This document shows, piece by piece, positions 35,201 through 47,917 of a stretch of DNA of 64,000 bases. The position numbers and the translations under genes were made by a program. This stretch comes from Rostrohypoxylon terebratum (lineage: Eukaryota; Ascomycota; Sordariomycetes; Xylariales; Hypoxylaceae), in assembly GCA_022497145.1 (NCBI GenBank), contig MU385949.1, forward strand, positions 45,014 to 109,013, read 5' to 3'. The notes under the pieces are model-generated. The model worked only from the letters and a program-made list of their open reading frames with translations, did no database searches and was not told where the DNA came from. Numbering within the stretch: position 1 is the stretch's first letter; the number at the start of each line of letters is the position of its first letter.

Positions 35201-35492
35201 CTGCATGTTTATTCTTAATAAGCTTGACTCGTTTCTCGTGATCAGCATGGATCTCGCGCATGTCATAGTTTAGGCTCTTCTCGGCCATGGGTAATATGAC
35301 GTCTCTATACAGTTTTGAAGACACAATGTCCTTTAATTCCCGGAGATTCTTGTCTTTGGTCGAGCGAAGTTCCTCTATCAAGGCATCGACTAGATCGTCT
35401 TGAAGGGAAAGATCCGACTTATGTTTGGCTATCATGCGGTCTCTCTCCATCCTCCAGGCAGTGTGGATATCGGAAGAGGTTGGGAGCTCCAT
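32232..35492 (-). CDS. Large fungal protein of unknown function, with coiled coil and basic/acidic regions
   Basis: The frame is open for 1086 codons, but an in-frame 87-nt intron is likely at 33772-33686 (GTAAGT donor, TTACTAAC branch site, CCGTAG acceptor), giving 1057 aa. I do not recognise the family. Visible parts: an N-terminal helical, probably coiled-coil segment (about residues 1-105), a basic nuclear-localisation-like stretch KKRKASTSEEARPKRLR, a region with WYILKCVEHGLRF and RALGYLVTDCNEHLASLNNRV, then WKGDSFGNEQGDQIYPVMILGWG and CYIYESHRIAGWAPGYEDGGPKVRLRRFPVMFFDES. A long Ser/Thr/Asp-rich linker follows. The C-terminal 110 residues (from DFELSFYTNGDVSWE to FIKWLRVVKP) alternate hydrophobic residues like a PH-type beta fold. 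A nuclear or chromatin role is only a guess. Confidence 0.75.
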   Translation of the reverse strand: MELPTSSDIHTAWRMERDRMIAKHKSDLSLQDDLVDALIEELRSTKDKNLRELKDIVSSKLYRDVILPMAEKSLNYDMREIHADHEKRVKLIKNKHAEALAQHESLYREKPKAAFVSETQSTMNSGALSNLPRSTDDWNDHVSPPEDVSTSLSGLQKSCRRISENSSAPQNPKNPFGLREPLSWTIQKEFICGERRLIMRVQSKKRKASTSEEARPKRLRVDTSVDQVRTPAPTPSDEPTHSPKRTVTFHQVYQNGNAKHKDTIVEWPTGSQRWYILKCVEHGLRFTRRPVQGAAKHLNGNGHGREDRNRDYAVRALGYLVTDCNEHLASLNNRVAEEAYARGYKPLFSRLKKQRNHARDSSNKHAGERGVASKLSLPHPTNLVPGPIQEIPSTAHKVTAKVRQEAGTQSTFQNAPDSWNGITHPKTFRIYYGRWKGDSFGNEQGDQIYPVMILGWGSQNGSGLKDSDLDTTGLLKRKSKPPKCYIYESHRIAGWAPGYEDGGPKVRLRRFPVMFFDESQTVGWLPAQDLMKFPLNKRNAPAEPDHPFNAARRWVAEREGFKTWEEREKARIDGKLRRLSLIRNWCLSSIKEEIFILLTSPVANPPSVSPITPAGSTNEASHANLADGIGPDDWVSETSANSTATEKMMQDLRENGGEKTDDEDYVASHPGSDIDESLECEIDDWNRSAPSTTKHDSTTNRPWAFHGLRSTENINGPKPSVGSICQVQGNGPAGSSTAGISSERQLTIQECSSAADSRDPYITHISALAQSPERSRPMTQDPDQSDKRKPSDHTQIRNDNLAQSIAETLDFRNDMIAHLGQVDENLSLKSTHDVVIEVPSTSPCTNLTGNRLIRDDNRTEGDVLIDNTSASDHTVSRDANPVVNVMVSHLHGGSHGAENSEPLDVEGQATCHTNETVHDNQDSTSGAMGNRECVLPKGDSIGDSISSSTQPLANVRNAASGTPGLPSADVDFELSFYTNGDVSWEKANEEDGCLQLFHSADKKRVSTRQGPIAISIDPVEIVSFSRERDTLMGSKESTVFVLRHKDGSSSRLVFDRSRGSKLGNGKLQTRSFIKWLRVVKPDIACF

Positions 35493-38400
35493 TTTGGATT
35501 ACACAAGGTATCCAAAGAAATTGAGCAGCAGTAATTGTGTGGCGTAGACGAGGTTCTCTTTGGATTGGAGCTAGAACCCGGCAGGCAAATTGACTGAGGG
35601 CTGTTCTCTTAGCTACGTGTCTATGATGGATCTACGAGTTGTCAGTGGGCGTGAAAGTGAAAGTAGTACCTAGTAAGTAGGAATTGATGTGAGATAGGTA
35701 TAGTTGTGAGTTTGGAAGACGAAGTCAGTTCAGAAGGGACGTGGCAAAAAACGGAGTCGCAAAGCTCGGAACAAGTACAGAAAGGGAAGTCATGGCATAT
35801 AAAAGGAAAGAATGTAGGGTAGGGAAAGAAACTGCAAGTGCGGATAAGAAACTCACTAAAAGATATTGTTGTAGAGTCAGGAGGGTTTTCCTAACCTCGG
35901 ATAGCGGATAGCGGATAGCAGATAGCGTGGTTGGTGAGGGTGATGAATGAAGTTTGACACGAGATGAGACAAGACCGATGAGACGAGATGCTTTTAAGAT
36001 GAGTTGGCGTCAGAAACTGATTGAGGAAGTCAATATGTTCGCGTCGGGTGAAATGAGCTTTTCTCAGAATACTCGGTACTTAGAAGATGTTATTCAAGTG
36101 GCCAAAACATCGAAGTGAACATGAACTTGATTACCGCGACCCCTAGGAACTCGGTTGGTATTAGCTTTGTTGTCGGGATGGAATTTGCGTTGAGGAGGGT
36201 GCATGCGTATGTAATAAGATCAAGAGTTTGATGGTCCAGATGTTGATATCATTGGAAGAAACATGGCCAAGATTGATGGGTAAGTGGGAGAGTCGGGAAG
36301 ATTTCAAAAAAAAAAAAAAACAAATGTTCAAGGTTATGTGGTTGGTAGATTCATACCAGGTAGGTAGGGAGATAGGCAGGTAAAAAATGGCATCTACTCC
36401 AAGAATCGTACTGGGACGTTAGGCGTCGTCTGGCAAGCAAGACCCAGGTATATACACATATCTTCACAGCAACTTCCAAACTCCAGGGAAATCATTTCAT
36501 GTACACGGAAAGAGACATGGGTATAGCGGTAGGTGTTGGCAGGTAACTACATGAGGTGAGGAAGTAAAGGAGTAAGGTGAGTTAAAAGTTGGTATGGTTG
36601 GTAGGGTGGACCGTCGGTGTTAGATATACGTAAATAGAGTTGCAATGATTAAGATGAAAGTAATTGGACGTTGGATATTTAAACTGGGTAAGCGATTATT
36701 ACATACCTGAATATATAGGTACTTAGGTAGGTAGATTATGGACGAGAGAAAGTAAAGTAAAAGTCCTTATTACTTACATACATGCTTAAGTACTTAAGTC
36801 TTAAGTAACTTTTGAAGCTTTTCTTGATATTTGTTAGTTGCTTTTGCTTTCTTATGATGCTCAAACAAAAACGCGCGCGCGCAGAACAGTGGTATTGATG
36901 TGTGATATAAAATCTTTCTACATATACCTCACATTGGGATATAATTACACCCCGCAGTCGGGAGTTGTGTCAAAGGATGACTAAGGCGCCTACGCCTTAA
37001 TCGCCTGACTTGGTGACAATTTTTATCTAAAAACATTTATTATTATTTTTTTTTAAAAAAACACGACCTTTAAAACTTAATAAAACCATAACACGATTAT
37101 CCATTTACTATTATTATTACACGTATCATATCTTTCAAAGTTCATCGGTATTATAGTTAACATCATTGGTTTTACATGTTTCCCGAATAATATAATTATG
37201 AAATACTTGATTGTGGTGACGTTAAAAAAAACAAAGCATCTATACTGAAGTATCTGTTACGCAAGTACAACGCCGGCTGAACGAAACGAGCTTTCCGGGT
37301 CGCCAGCATGATTGGTCCATAGCTCAAAACCCCACGCGCGGACTTCCGGATGAGTCGTCGTTTACATCAACAACGCCCTCAAAACCATTTTTGCCAACTT
37401 GTCATTCACTTCAACTCAACTCAGACTCTCAGACTACCTAGGCAGGTAATGAACAACCATGGCTCCCCCTGTGTATAGTGCCTTTTCAAACTAAATACCT
37501 AGGTATGTTTCAAAAACTTCACGATGAAGATGATCGTCAGCACTCGAGTAAAGCACCTTGATTCCCGGCTCAAGGGACGCAATTCTTTCTAATACCCTCT
37601 CACACCTGTTTAGAAAAGACCTCGAGCAACACATTTCCTTGCATGTTCCAGACGGTTGGCGTCCCCCAAAACTCTGTCGGGAAACATCACATAAAAAGCT
37701 GCCCAGATTTAATTAGGTGGCTGGGTCAGCCATATTGACTCTTCATGCTACATGAGTATGCCTCTTTTTCATCCCAACCCCCATCTAATGGTACTACGTA
37801 AGTTCTAGACAGGTATGTAGATAGATATATGTAGCTCTGGAGGTCCCAGGTACTTATTATTCAAGTTCATTCACCGTCACTGTATTTATCAGCGCAGTTA
37901 CCTGAAGGGGTCGAATACATTCAGCTACCTATTCAGTCATTATAATTATCGATCCATTAAGTGGCTTATTAAGGACTCAAGGAATGGGAGACTGAGAATA
38001 TGATTTGCTGAAAGACTGATTGCACTAGGGGTCTTCTCAAGTGTGACTTGTTTGGTGAGACCGAGCTGCTTTCTGCCTGTTACGTTGAATGAGGTGAATG
38101 AGGTACTAAAACATAGGGTATTAACCCTGAGGCGGCACAAGCCAGTGTTCCTAACCACGTACCTACTATAGCTTATCAATGTATACACCGTGGAGAGGCC
38201 GCCTAAGCGGGTAGCCGATGGGCCTATTGGTCCTCTACTGGGCGATGGCGTTATGCAGTGGCTTTTTGAGCTTTAATTCGGAATCACCATGTATCTCGTG
38301 CTTATTACCCATAATTCAGGAGGGCGGCTGAACTTCATATTCAAGGAAGCATTGATCGTCTTGTCGCATTGCATACCTGGGAACATTCTTGCGCTACCCT

Positions 38401-38984
38401 GATCTGTAGCTCACATCGACGTAGGGAAAATAATGAATGGGAGTAACGGTGCACAGCGGCTGCATTGATTATTCGCCACCATAATCTTTGACAGCAAAGT
38501 TATTTTGACTAACCGCCTACCCGTCCAGTACATAACTGGCAGACAGCTGCAAGCCTAGTATAATTTACTAGTAATCCCACCAGAAGCAGTTGCACTCTCA
38601 GATGGATCGACCTTTCAGCCTTATCTTGCTTAATAACGCCGCCTGTAAAAGAACAGTACTTTCCTAACCACTATCTTTGACCCAATCATGTTTTGAGAAC
38701 CCGAGAGGGAGGTATATAGATCCGTAAAAGCTCAGCTCAAATGGGGTACTTGATCAACGACTCAATCATGGTGAAGAGCAATGCACTTATGTCATTACGA
38801 TCCAGGTCAACTTGCTATAATCACAAATGCGAATCCAATGTGCATGTGTGATGAAGCCTGGTCTTTCCCTACCTTGCCACCCAATCTAAATCCACGTAAA
38901 CTCCGTACCGGATCTTCACCCTTGAATTCATTTGTTCATTGAATCGTTCACTGGCTATACCCAGCCTGAACGGGTCCAATGGTT
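35493..38984. other. 3.5-kb gene-poor region
   Basis: Contains (GGATAGC)n at 35898-35928, a poly-A run (36306-36320), CGCGCGCGCG near 36880, an AT-rich block (37020-37110) and scattered CCTAGG motifs. An ATG in good context at about 37459 (CAACCATGGCTCCCCCTGTG) opens only 11 codons, so it could be a first coding exon, but no continuation is convincing. The frame 37946-38188 is featureless. I see no supported gene. Confidence 0.5.
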
Positions 38985-41900
38985 TCACCAGAACGAGCAC
39001 CAGCCTATATAATGCTGACACAAGTTCTCCAACTTTGTTGCTTCCATGATTAGCTTGTTTACTTGCGTTACGACATCAAGTTCGTCCGTCGGCTTGAAGT
39101 CACGACCGGCTAGCTTCTGGTTTACGCGATCCAGAACCTCTACAGCACGCGCGTTCTGTATCTCGGCCATCTCACCGTCTAGTATCTGACCTGCACCGTT
39201 GACCAGACTCGAGTTGGTACGCGCCCTGGCTCGGGAACCGGGCGGGCCGCCGAGATGTGCAGCGTCAACGCCAACGACGACCTGTTGCGCGGCGAGGAAC
39301 TCGGAAGGTGGGTGCTCCGCGTCCAGAATGCTTGGTCTGCGAGCCCGCTGAGCGCCAGCGCCGAGAGAAGTTTCCCTATCAGAACGGAAATTGGGGCCAA
39401 CAGGTGACGCGGCATTTGTCAGACGCCAGGTCAGGAGAGGGTCGTGAATGAACTGCAGGTGTATCGGGTCAGTAACTGAGAAAGAAAAGATAAGGAAAAA
39501 AAATTGCAAGTCGACTCACAGCCTCAAGAACTGCCATCACGCTTTCTTTGTTTTCGCGAAGCACGCGCATGACATGCTCACATGTGATTCGAAAGCTACC
39601 TTCGATATTGCTCACTTCCATGGCATATGTTAGCATCCTGGTGAGGCGGAAAGGAACCCGTTCTGGGTATTTATCTCGCTTCATGGCAACTTCGAAGCAA
39701 TCGCCAAAATCGATGTGGATAATCTTGCCGGTGATACGATCAAGCATTAGATTGCTCGGGTGTCTGTCGCCAAGGCCAAGGATGTATCCAACCATGCTCA
39801 TAACTCCTAAGCTGCGCGTGTAGTTCGTACGCCTCTCGAGCCAAGCTTCGGAGCTCTTACTCTTTAGCCATAGGACACGATAAAGATCTTGTCCGGTCGT
39901 GTTGTCCAGCGCATAACCAAACACCTCAACTTTCTGCATCAACGTGAGGTTATCATAATCCGGCGCCATTTGCAGCATGATACGATGCTCTATATTGAGG
40001 AGGATCTTACGACTCTCGCGGTATTCACGGATCAACACATGTAGGGTATCGCTGTTCGGCACCCATCCGAGGAGGCCGGAGTTCTGGCTGAGGGGTATTG
40101 CAGGATATCGTTGGATGCCGAGGTGGCGTTTGTAGCACTCAGAGTCGTTGGCGAGGAGGGTGTTGCAAAGACCGAACAACTGCATGACACGTTCGTCCTG
40201 ACGAATATCTTCGTGTCCTTTCAGGAGGAAGGCGTACGAATTTCCATCGCTTCCGTTCGTGTTCAATTTCCTCGGTCGTTGTTTAGAATTGATTACGCTG
40301 AAGGTCGTGTCAAATGAGATGATGCGGACGATAGGAGCGCCGCTGCGATATGTCCCAGGTACGGCCAGATCGAGATCCTTGGCTGCCAACAGCCTCGGCG
40401 AGCAATACGCAAGCTCCAGCGATGACATTTGCGGAAGCTGTCTTCCTATCCGTCTGAATACTTGGTAATATAGATCCCAGGCCTGGTTGAGATCGTTGAC
40501 GTCGTGGCTTGTCTCATATTGTCGGCACCATTCCCGCGCTTCTGTAAGATCCCTACCAAACGTCTGCGCGAAGCTAATCTCACGCAACGTCTCCGGGCCT
40601 CGCTCGAGTAGCTCATGCAAGGGGCCGAGGGTGGCAAACATGCCTTCGATGTTATGATCGCCAAAGTATAATCGAGAGGCCTCCTCGAGCCCTTCGTGCC
40701 AAAGCTCATGCCACAGCACGGCGACCCGAATAAGTTCATTAGACACCGTGTCGGCCTGCTCAACAAGCTTAGCACTGTGCGCACGCATGCTGTCCATGAT
40801 CAGCGCGGCTGACTTCGACCTTCTAGAGCTCTGAGCAGACTTCATCGCTACGGTCAGCGGGTAAACCAAGGCCTGAGGGTGATTCCGGCCGACGTCGGCG
40901 AGCAGGTTGTGGATAGACTGCCGCACCCGCGTGTTAGGTTGATTGATGCGCGCGATTAGCTGAGGGATCACCTCTAGCCACGTGTCAACGCTGACGGTTC
41001 CGAATCCTTGAGTGACTGCGGCGTTGACTTCGCTGCTGCCGCCGTGGGCGAACCATAGGGTGAGGAGGCGTAGCGTATCCTGAAGGGAGCTTCCTGACGA
41101 CAGCGCGATGGACTTGAAGAAGCCCTGCACAGCGGGGACGACGTGGTTGATGACAATGGATGGATCTACCCGCGGGGCGTTCCTGTCAGCAGCGGGAGTT
41201 AAGGCCTGGACGATTTCGAAGTTCGCCAAAGCCCAGGCGTGCCAGGCCTTGTACCATTTGGGATTGTACTGGGTGGCTTTCGAGTACGAGGTCAAGATAT
41301 CCTGGACGTTGTGGCTTTGCCAATCGTGCTTGTTTAAAGATACCTGCCACTCTCCCTGCTTGAGGAAACATTTCGCTAGAAGTACGGTCTGATCTTGGAT
41401 TAGTTTCTGCGTTCTAGAACTGGGGACACTCGCGTCCACCCCGTTATGAAAGCCGTAGTCGCCCATCGGGTCCGGTCCGCTGGACGCGCTCTGGATCGAG
41501 GCCCTAGCTAGCTCGAGAGCCTGCGCAGAATCACTGGTGAACTTCCGGAGGCAGAACAGCGTCTTTTCGGGGTGGCCTGTCTGGCGCATATTAGGCTGCT
41601 GCCCGTATTCCCAGTAAAATTTGAGGACCGCGTATACTACCTGAGGCGGGATCCTCGTCGCAGGGCCCTGTTGGGGTTGGCCGTTGTCGCTCCAATACGG
41701 AATTATGGTGTCGAGGGGATGATCGGTGCCGATGAGTTGCTTCAGCGACTTCTCGGCTAGACCCATCCTGCCCGACTTTCGGCACAAGTTTGCGAATTTG
41801 ATCCACATATGCATATTTTCCGCCGGGGTGATGACTAGGCCGCGTAGTCTTAGCATACGTTGCCAGACCTCCACGTTCCTCTGGCAGCCTTTCAGACGAC

Positions 41901-44900
41901 TCTCCCACGTACGGCGCATCGTGGCCTTCTTCGGGTCCTTTGCCTGTTTATAAACGATGATCTCCTCGAGTTCCGCAAGCATCTGCACCCGGACGATGAC
42001 TTGGTATGCACGATTATAGGACTCGCTCACGAGAGCGCTAAGTTCGGTGTCGAGTCCTTCTCGCGTCTGCTGGATGAACACGGCTGCGTCTCTGAACTGG
42101 TTGCGATGGAGCGCCAGTATCGCGCCGAAGAACGAGCGGTCCGGAGAGTTCCGCTTCATAGATTGCAAGTAGTTATCCATAGAATCCCACTTGCCTAGGC
42201 CCCAGGCGGCTGCCGTCGCGAGCGGTGCGATGCGCCGCTGGATCTCTGGCGCCGAATTGGCCCACGTATTGCTGGTCAAGCTCGCCAAAGCATCCCACTC
42301 GCCGAGGGCGTGCAAGCAGCGCATTTTACCCATGACGATATCCAGAGGGATTGCTTGGTCTCGTGGCATCTCCGATTCTCTCTTGTTATAAAATGCTAAC
42401 GCCTCTTCCCACCGCTCTAACTTCTCAAACCAGGTCTCCCGGAGCTGAATGCCGTCTTTATAGAGCTGCGCCTTGCGTAGGATGCCAATGGCGGCATCGT
42501 ACTGCTGGAGCTGGTTGTTTATGACGATCAAGGCCTCGACAGCTGGCCCGCTCTGGTCTTGCAGGAATTCTAACTCTTTGTAATGGAGAGCTTTCGCGTA
42601 GGCATGACAACGGCCGGCCTCCCTACCGAGAACCCTAATATCGATAGGTAAGGCCTTGTCGTCATGCTCCATGAATTCGGCGAGGTTAAGTAGGAGTCCG
42701 AGGAGGTCCGGCGGTACATTCTCAGAACGGATGGCGTTTTCGATGTTCTGGATGAGCTCGTCCTGGAACTGCTCGTAGAGTTCGCTCCAGCATGAGACGA
42801 AGGCGGAATTAAAGAGCTCGCGGGCCAAAGGCAGATGCACACTGCCGAGAATAGCGCATGCGCGGAGGGCGTGGTTGGGCGACTCGGTCAAGAGGGTGGT
42901 GCTAAAACGTCGAAGCCATTCCTGCCAATCCTCCTTGGTGGACTTCCCCTTAGTATCCCAGGCTGCCTTTAGGTGGATCGCGTTCATCTCCAGCTTCTTG
43001 TTGCCGAGATCGGCGAACGACGGTTCGTCTAGCTGGTCGACGAAACGGGTCTCCGAACTCAGGTCCTGCGGTAGGGCTTCACCTTTCTGCAGCTTGCTGA
43101 CTAGGAGCTCGTAATTCTGATGTTGGATCTGGCCGGCCTGGAGAACTTTGGTAACGGTGCCCATGAAGTGCAAATAATCCCTGCCGAGCTGCTGAATCAG
43201 AGCACACAGGGTATCTAGCGCCGCCATCCGCAAGGACGATTCGCCGTTAGCGAGGATCCTAGTTAGGGGGTGGATAATCTTGGCGGCGTAGTCGTTGAGA
43301 TTGACCTGACGAGAAATCTTGCCGACGGTTTCGATAGCCGACTTCCGTAAGAACGTCGGCTGGCCCTGTTTCTCAAACGTCCGTACAATCACGGGAATTA
43401 TTAGATGCATGTATTCCTCGCTGCTAGAGCCGAATACTAGGAAGGCATGGAGGACTTTCTCTGAAGGAATTCGCTTCGTGGTCGCGTCTTTCTCCAAGAC
43501 TCCGAGCATGGCGGGCAACAGGCTTGCCAGGTATATCTTGAATTCTCCTTCCAGCGACCTCGAGATGGCTTCGATCAAGGACAGTATCGTGGCCTGAAGG
43601 GACGGAGCCATCTCCCAATAAGGGGGAAGCGACTCGATGATCTGCGGAAGGTAGTTCCTGATATGCTGACGGACGATGCTCACAAGCGTGGCTAGCTGGT
43701 TGAAATAGGATTCAAGGCGACTCGTGGGGCAATCCTTGATAACATCTAGGAACGCTGGTATGATACGGTCTAGGAATGACACGCATTCTAGTCCTAGGGT
43801 GCGGAAGATATTCATAATAGCCTCAATTACCGCGGCGTGATGCGGCGCGAGGGAATGGTCCTTTAGGATATTGAGCAGGGCATTAATCACGACGGTGGGA
43901 TAATACTCTTTGTTGGAGGGTGTAAGACCTGTCATCATTAGCGATATATCGGTCATTCGGTTGGTTTCGACGCGTCGCTTGGCATCGGGGGCGCGCTCTT
44001 CGACTTGCTGTGGAGTGTTAGCATTCTCTTCTGGTGATCGGGGTGTCTTTTGGTTGTTCATGTGGGATTTCTTCAGAGGCTTGTAGGAAGGTCTCGCGAG
44101 CGGTTTCATGAGAACCTTCTTGTCTATCACGCGTTCTGGGTCGAAATCTTCATCCGAGCTGAGGGGACTTCCATCCTCATCCGTGGGGTTTCCCCACCCG
44201 TAGGCGCGCTGCCACGCGTCTTCGTGATGGGGATCCTGTAGGGGGTTCTGTACCTGATGCCTGTAGGGATCTAGAGCTCCAAGTATTCCCATGAGCTTGA
44301 TCGTCTCCTGTCGCAGGGCACCGCGCGTGGGCTCGGCGCGGATAATGTGCTGAAGGAGGTCGAGGAGTTCGGGGTATTCGAGGTAGGGGTCTATAACGTA
44401 GCCGGAGTTGCTCGCTAGCTGGCCTAGTGTATGCAAGGCGGCCTCGCGCTTCGAGCTAGAGGCGTGATCCTTCAACGCCTTGATGATGATCGGCATCAGC
44501 TTGTCTTTGTACGGTAGCATATCCTCCCCGCCAACCGTTGCAAGTTCGCCAATAGCTTTGAGGATGGTGCCTGCGACGGCGTGATTAGCGTCGTCGGCCT
44601 TCGGCAAGAGCACCGAAATCATAGGCTCCACGTATGGCTTGACCAAGAGCCCGGCGTTCTGAACAAGGTGGCTCAGGAGCCGAGCGCTCTCCTCTTTGTT
44701 CCGCGGGGCATCCGAGAACTCGAGCTCAGTAAGCATCTGTATCAGAGTCTTCCGAAGCGAGGGGATGACATAGGCAGGATTGTACCGTGCCAGACGACCT
44801 ATGATAGAGATAGATACTTCCCTTATCTCAAACACCTCATCGTTGAGCGCAAAGAAGAGGGTCCGTATATTCTCCGCCTTGGAAAGATGAGGATCGAATC

Positions 44901-46934
44901 GTTCATCTAGAGCCGCAAGGACCGTTCGTCGTATGTTCGGTTCCGGGTCGGATACGCCTACTGTTAGTAATTTTTCGATTACATCGCCGACCACTTGCAG
45001 GGCGTGGTAACTAGTCTGATTTACGATGGGATCTCGCACGTAGAGCTGGCAGCACGTGAGAGCAGCGGCCTCGCGGATCTCGGGGTCGTCATCTTCCACG
45101 TACTTGATGGCAACGTCGCGTACGAATTCGTTCAATATGTGGCCTCCATCTAACATTAGCACCTGAGAATTACAACACCATACCTGAACCGACACGGGGC
45201 TACGGCGAGGGATGAAAGATGAACGAGGTTCCAGTATGAAGGACAGATGAAAGGGGATAGGATTTGGAGCGCGGCGCATAGGAAGGGCTCGCGTGTTTAC
45301 TTACCTGAAAAGTCAAAGCTCCCTAGCGTATTCAACGCCAGCTTGACCTCAGTTTTCCGGTGCTCGTATGCTTGAGGATCCTTGGCGTCTCTTGGGATGA
45401 TGGGGACGGCCGAGAGCGTGTTCGGCGTTGGAGCTCCTAAGGGCTTGAAGGGCTCGCCACAGAGGACCTTGCTCAGCATGTCGAGAAGCCTCTCCTGAAT
45501 GGTGGCCTTTACCGGTGGTATATAGAAAGCCATATCAACCAAGGCCTGGGTCAGCTTGGGTGTAAGTTCGCATGCGAATATGGGATCCAGCAGGGCCTCC
45601 ATGTATTTACTCAGTGTTTGACCTACTGCGACCGCAAGTTTGCTGATGCAATCAAAAACCGGATCGACGGAGCCTCGCTTTCGAGATTGGATGCTGAGGC
45701 CTTCCCGAACGTAGATCAGAACGCCGTCGAGATACGGCGCAATGGCGCTCTTGACAGCGTTGGCGACTTCGCCGATAGCGAAGAAAGCATCGTTGCGCTC
45801 CTTGTCCTTCTTTAGCATACCGGAGAGATAGACCATGAACCGATGAAGATAGGTGTGAGCGAATTCGGTAGGAGCATAATTTGCTAGGTTGGGGATTAGC
45901 AGAATGATCGTCTTGCGAATCGTCATGTCGCGGTGATCCTTATGGACGAAGACTATCTCGCAGGCGTTCTGGTAGTGGCTCTGCATGTACATGCCGCCTT
46001 GCTCGAGAAGCTCCTTGAGGACTAGCAAAGACGCGTGTATATACTCGACAGTGTTGGTCTTCAGGCCAGCCTGGGCCTCGCCGTACATCTTAGTCATCCA
46101 CGCCTGCTTCATCTCCTGATCTCGCTCGCGAATGATCTTAAAACAGGCACTGACGGTCTCGGCGGAGGTGGCGCGGATAAGCTGGCGCGGATCGCGGAGA
46201 CCGACCCATATGAGGTCGAAGACAAGACCGACGTAAGCGTACATCAGAGTAGGAGCACTTCGAGCGAGTTCGCGAAGGACTAGGACCGCGCTGTATCTCT
46301 TCTCCTCCACCCTGTCCGACTGAAGCCACTCGAGCGCGGTTTTGACCTCGGACTCGACCAACTCTGATATCAGCGAACCGCCAGGCAGGCATAACTTCCC
46401 GAGAGCGATGGCCGCGGGTTGCATAGGAACGATATCCTTTCCTCTTAGGATCGTCTTGAGGTTCGCGGTGAATCGCGTGTATTTGGCGGTGACGTCGACG
46501 CCATCAAAACTTATAAGGGAGTCGAGGGCATAAATACCGCCTAGCCGTTCTGAAGAATCGTTGCCATGGAGCATTAAAGTAGTGATTTTATTATTAACGG
46601 AATTATAGAATATGTGGAATTGTTCAGGAGGGAAATCTACACGGAGACGTCGTTAGCTGCGTGCGAATAAGGAATAAGAGAATATGTAGAAAAGACTAAG
46701 GAGCAAAGGGACAGAACGTTAGACGCACCTCTGTGACAGACGTTTACCAGATCTCTCAACTGGGTTGCAGCTCGCTTTCGCACCTCGTCTCCGGCCCTAC
46801 TCGAAGGATAGTAATTAGTAGTCAGTCGAAAAGCTAGCGCTCAGGCGAAGGGGGTGGGGTTATTCAAACCTCGACTTCAGATCTCTCGTAATGGCATCGA
46901 GAGCCTCGAGGGCCAGCTGCTGCTGCTGCGCCAT
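38985..46934 (-). CDS. TOR: TOR serine/threonine protein kinase (PIKK)
   Basis: Five exons, 46934-46870, 46796-46729, 46636-45305, 45143-39520 and 39452-38985, give about 2518 aa, slightly longer than usual for fungal TOR. The N-terminus (MAQQQQLALEALDAITRDLKSR) and about 1,000 residues of HEAT repeats lead into the FAT region (from about residue 1290). The FRB domain is at about 1960-2060 (VLWHELWHEGLEEASRLYFG, with the Ser that rapamycin-resistance mutations hit, then GMFATLGPLHELL). Kinase motifs are KGHEDIRQDERVMQ, the catalytic loop GLGDRHPSNLML (about 2272-2283) and HIDFGD (about 2296). The C-terminus is FATC, ending LCQHYIGWCSFW. It is the catalytic subunit of TORC1/TORC2, controlling growth by nutrient supply. 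The long fourth exon begins after a GATGGAG acceptor that rejoins DFSG-HILNEFVRD. Divergent from RTF2. Confidence 0.96.
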
Positions 46935-47917
46935 GGCGGGCGACGAATAGATACAGCGTCGACCTCAACTATCCTTCAGCTGCGTTGAGGACAGCTTCAG
47001 GAGCCGATCGTAAATAAGTTCATCCAGAGAAAACTCGACGATACCGCAACATCAGATCGCGAGGAAAAGATGAAGATCGGCGAATGCTGGGAAAAGAAAA
47101 GCAATATGGAAGGGAGAGATGTATAAATGGACGCAGGTGAATCTAGATATCGTTCGGATTGTAGGCGGTAAGAGTATTTGTTTTTTAATCGAGGCGCACG
47201 ATACAACTTGGGAGGCTGTAGGTTTTTTTTTCGGGGCAGTTGAAAACCTAGGTATTCATAGAATCTGCGAATGTAAGTAGTTAATGATTGTAACTTGTAG
47301 TAGTAGGTAATATTAATCGAAGCTCGTGACGGGAGACTGGAAACGAGACAAGAGTAGAATAATATGGTACTAGAGACACTAAAGACACTAAAGACACTAA
47401 AGACGATTAAGGGACTAGTACTAGGCGATCAACCACGAAGGCAAAGGCTAAGGCTGGAAGTGGAAGACCTAAAACTCTAAACGGCAAGTACATGATAGTA
47501 CATGGTTTGCAGGTAATACGTCGCCACCTGCGAAATAAATACCTACCTAGTACCTAGCAGCCTAGGTAGCCAATTTAACGTTTAGGAGTGCATATGCGAA
47601 CGTTAATTGGTTGTTAAAAGGCAGCTGAGAGCTCTGAGGAGCTTTTATCTTATCGATAATGAGGGGCTGTACTGTACGTACCAGGCCGCCAGTTAATACA
47701 GCGCGGTTCAAAGGGTTAACTGTTGAGTGCAACGCCACCAGCACATGCCATTTCACTCTAACTCTTGAACACTAAACTCATTTTATCGTCTACAACACGC
47801 TGCGACCTCTTCGAGACCACACAATCCACAATCCTAAACTCCAGTTACAGGATTCCTGTCCATTACTTAGGTCCTGGGTAAATTACAGCTACGCCACCCG
47901 TGACATCTGCTGTAGCT
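46935..47917. promoter_or_regulatory. Divergent promoter region of TOR and RTF2
   Basis: About 1 kb between two opposed start codons. It holds a (AGACACTAA)n tract (47373-47405) and CCTAGG motifs (47545-47570). No factor-specific sites are clear. Frames at 46997-47206 and 47562-47756 have no motifs. Confidence 0.5.
47373..47405. repeat. (AGACACTAA)n minisatellite
   Basis: Three to four tandem 9-bp units are seen directly, in the TOR-RTF2 intergenic space. Confidence 0.7.

Noticed and set aside
37459..37491. ATG in good context (MAPPVYSAFSN) as a first exon
   Set aside because: No convincing downstream exon or family match; left as spacer.
45144..45279. Start of the long TOR frame at 45279 as a separate protein start
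   Set aside because: The stretch 45279-45144 is intron read-through; a GATGGAG acceptor at 45144 joins DFSG to HILNEFVRD as in all TOR kinases.
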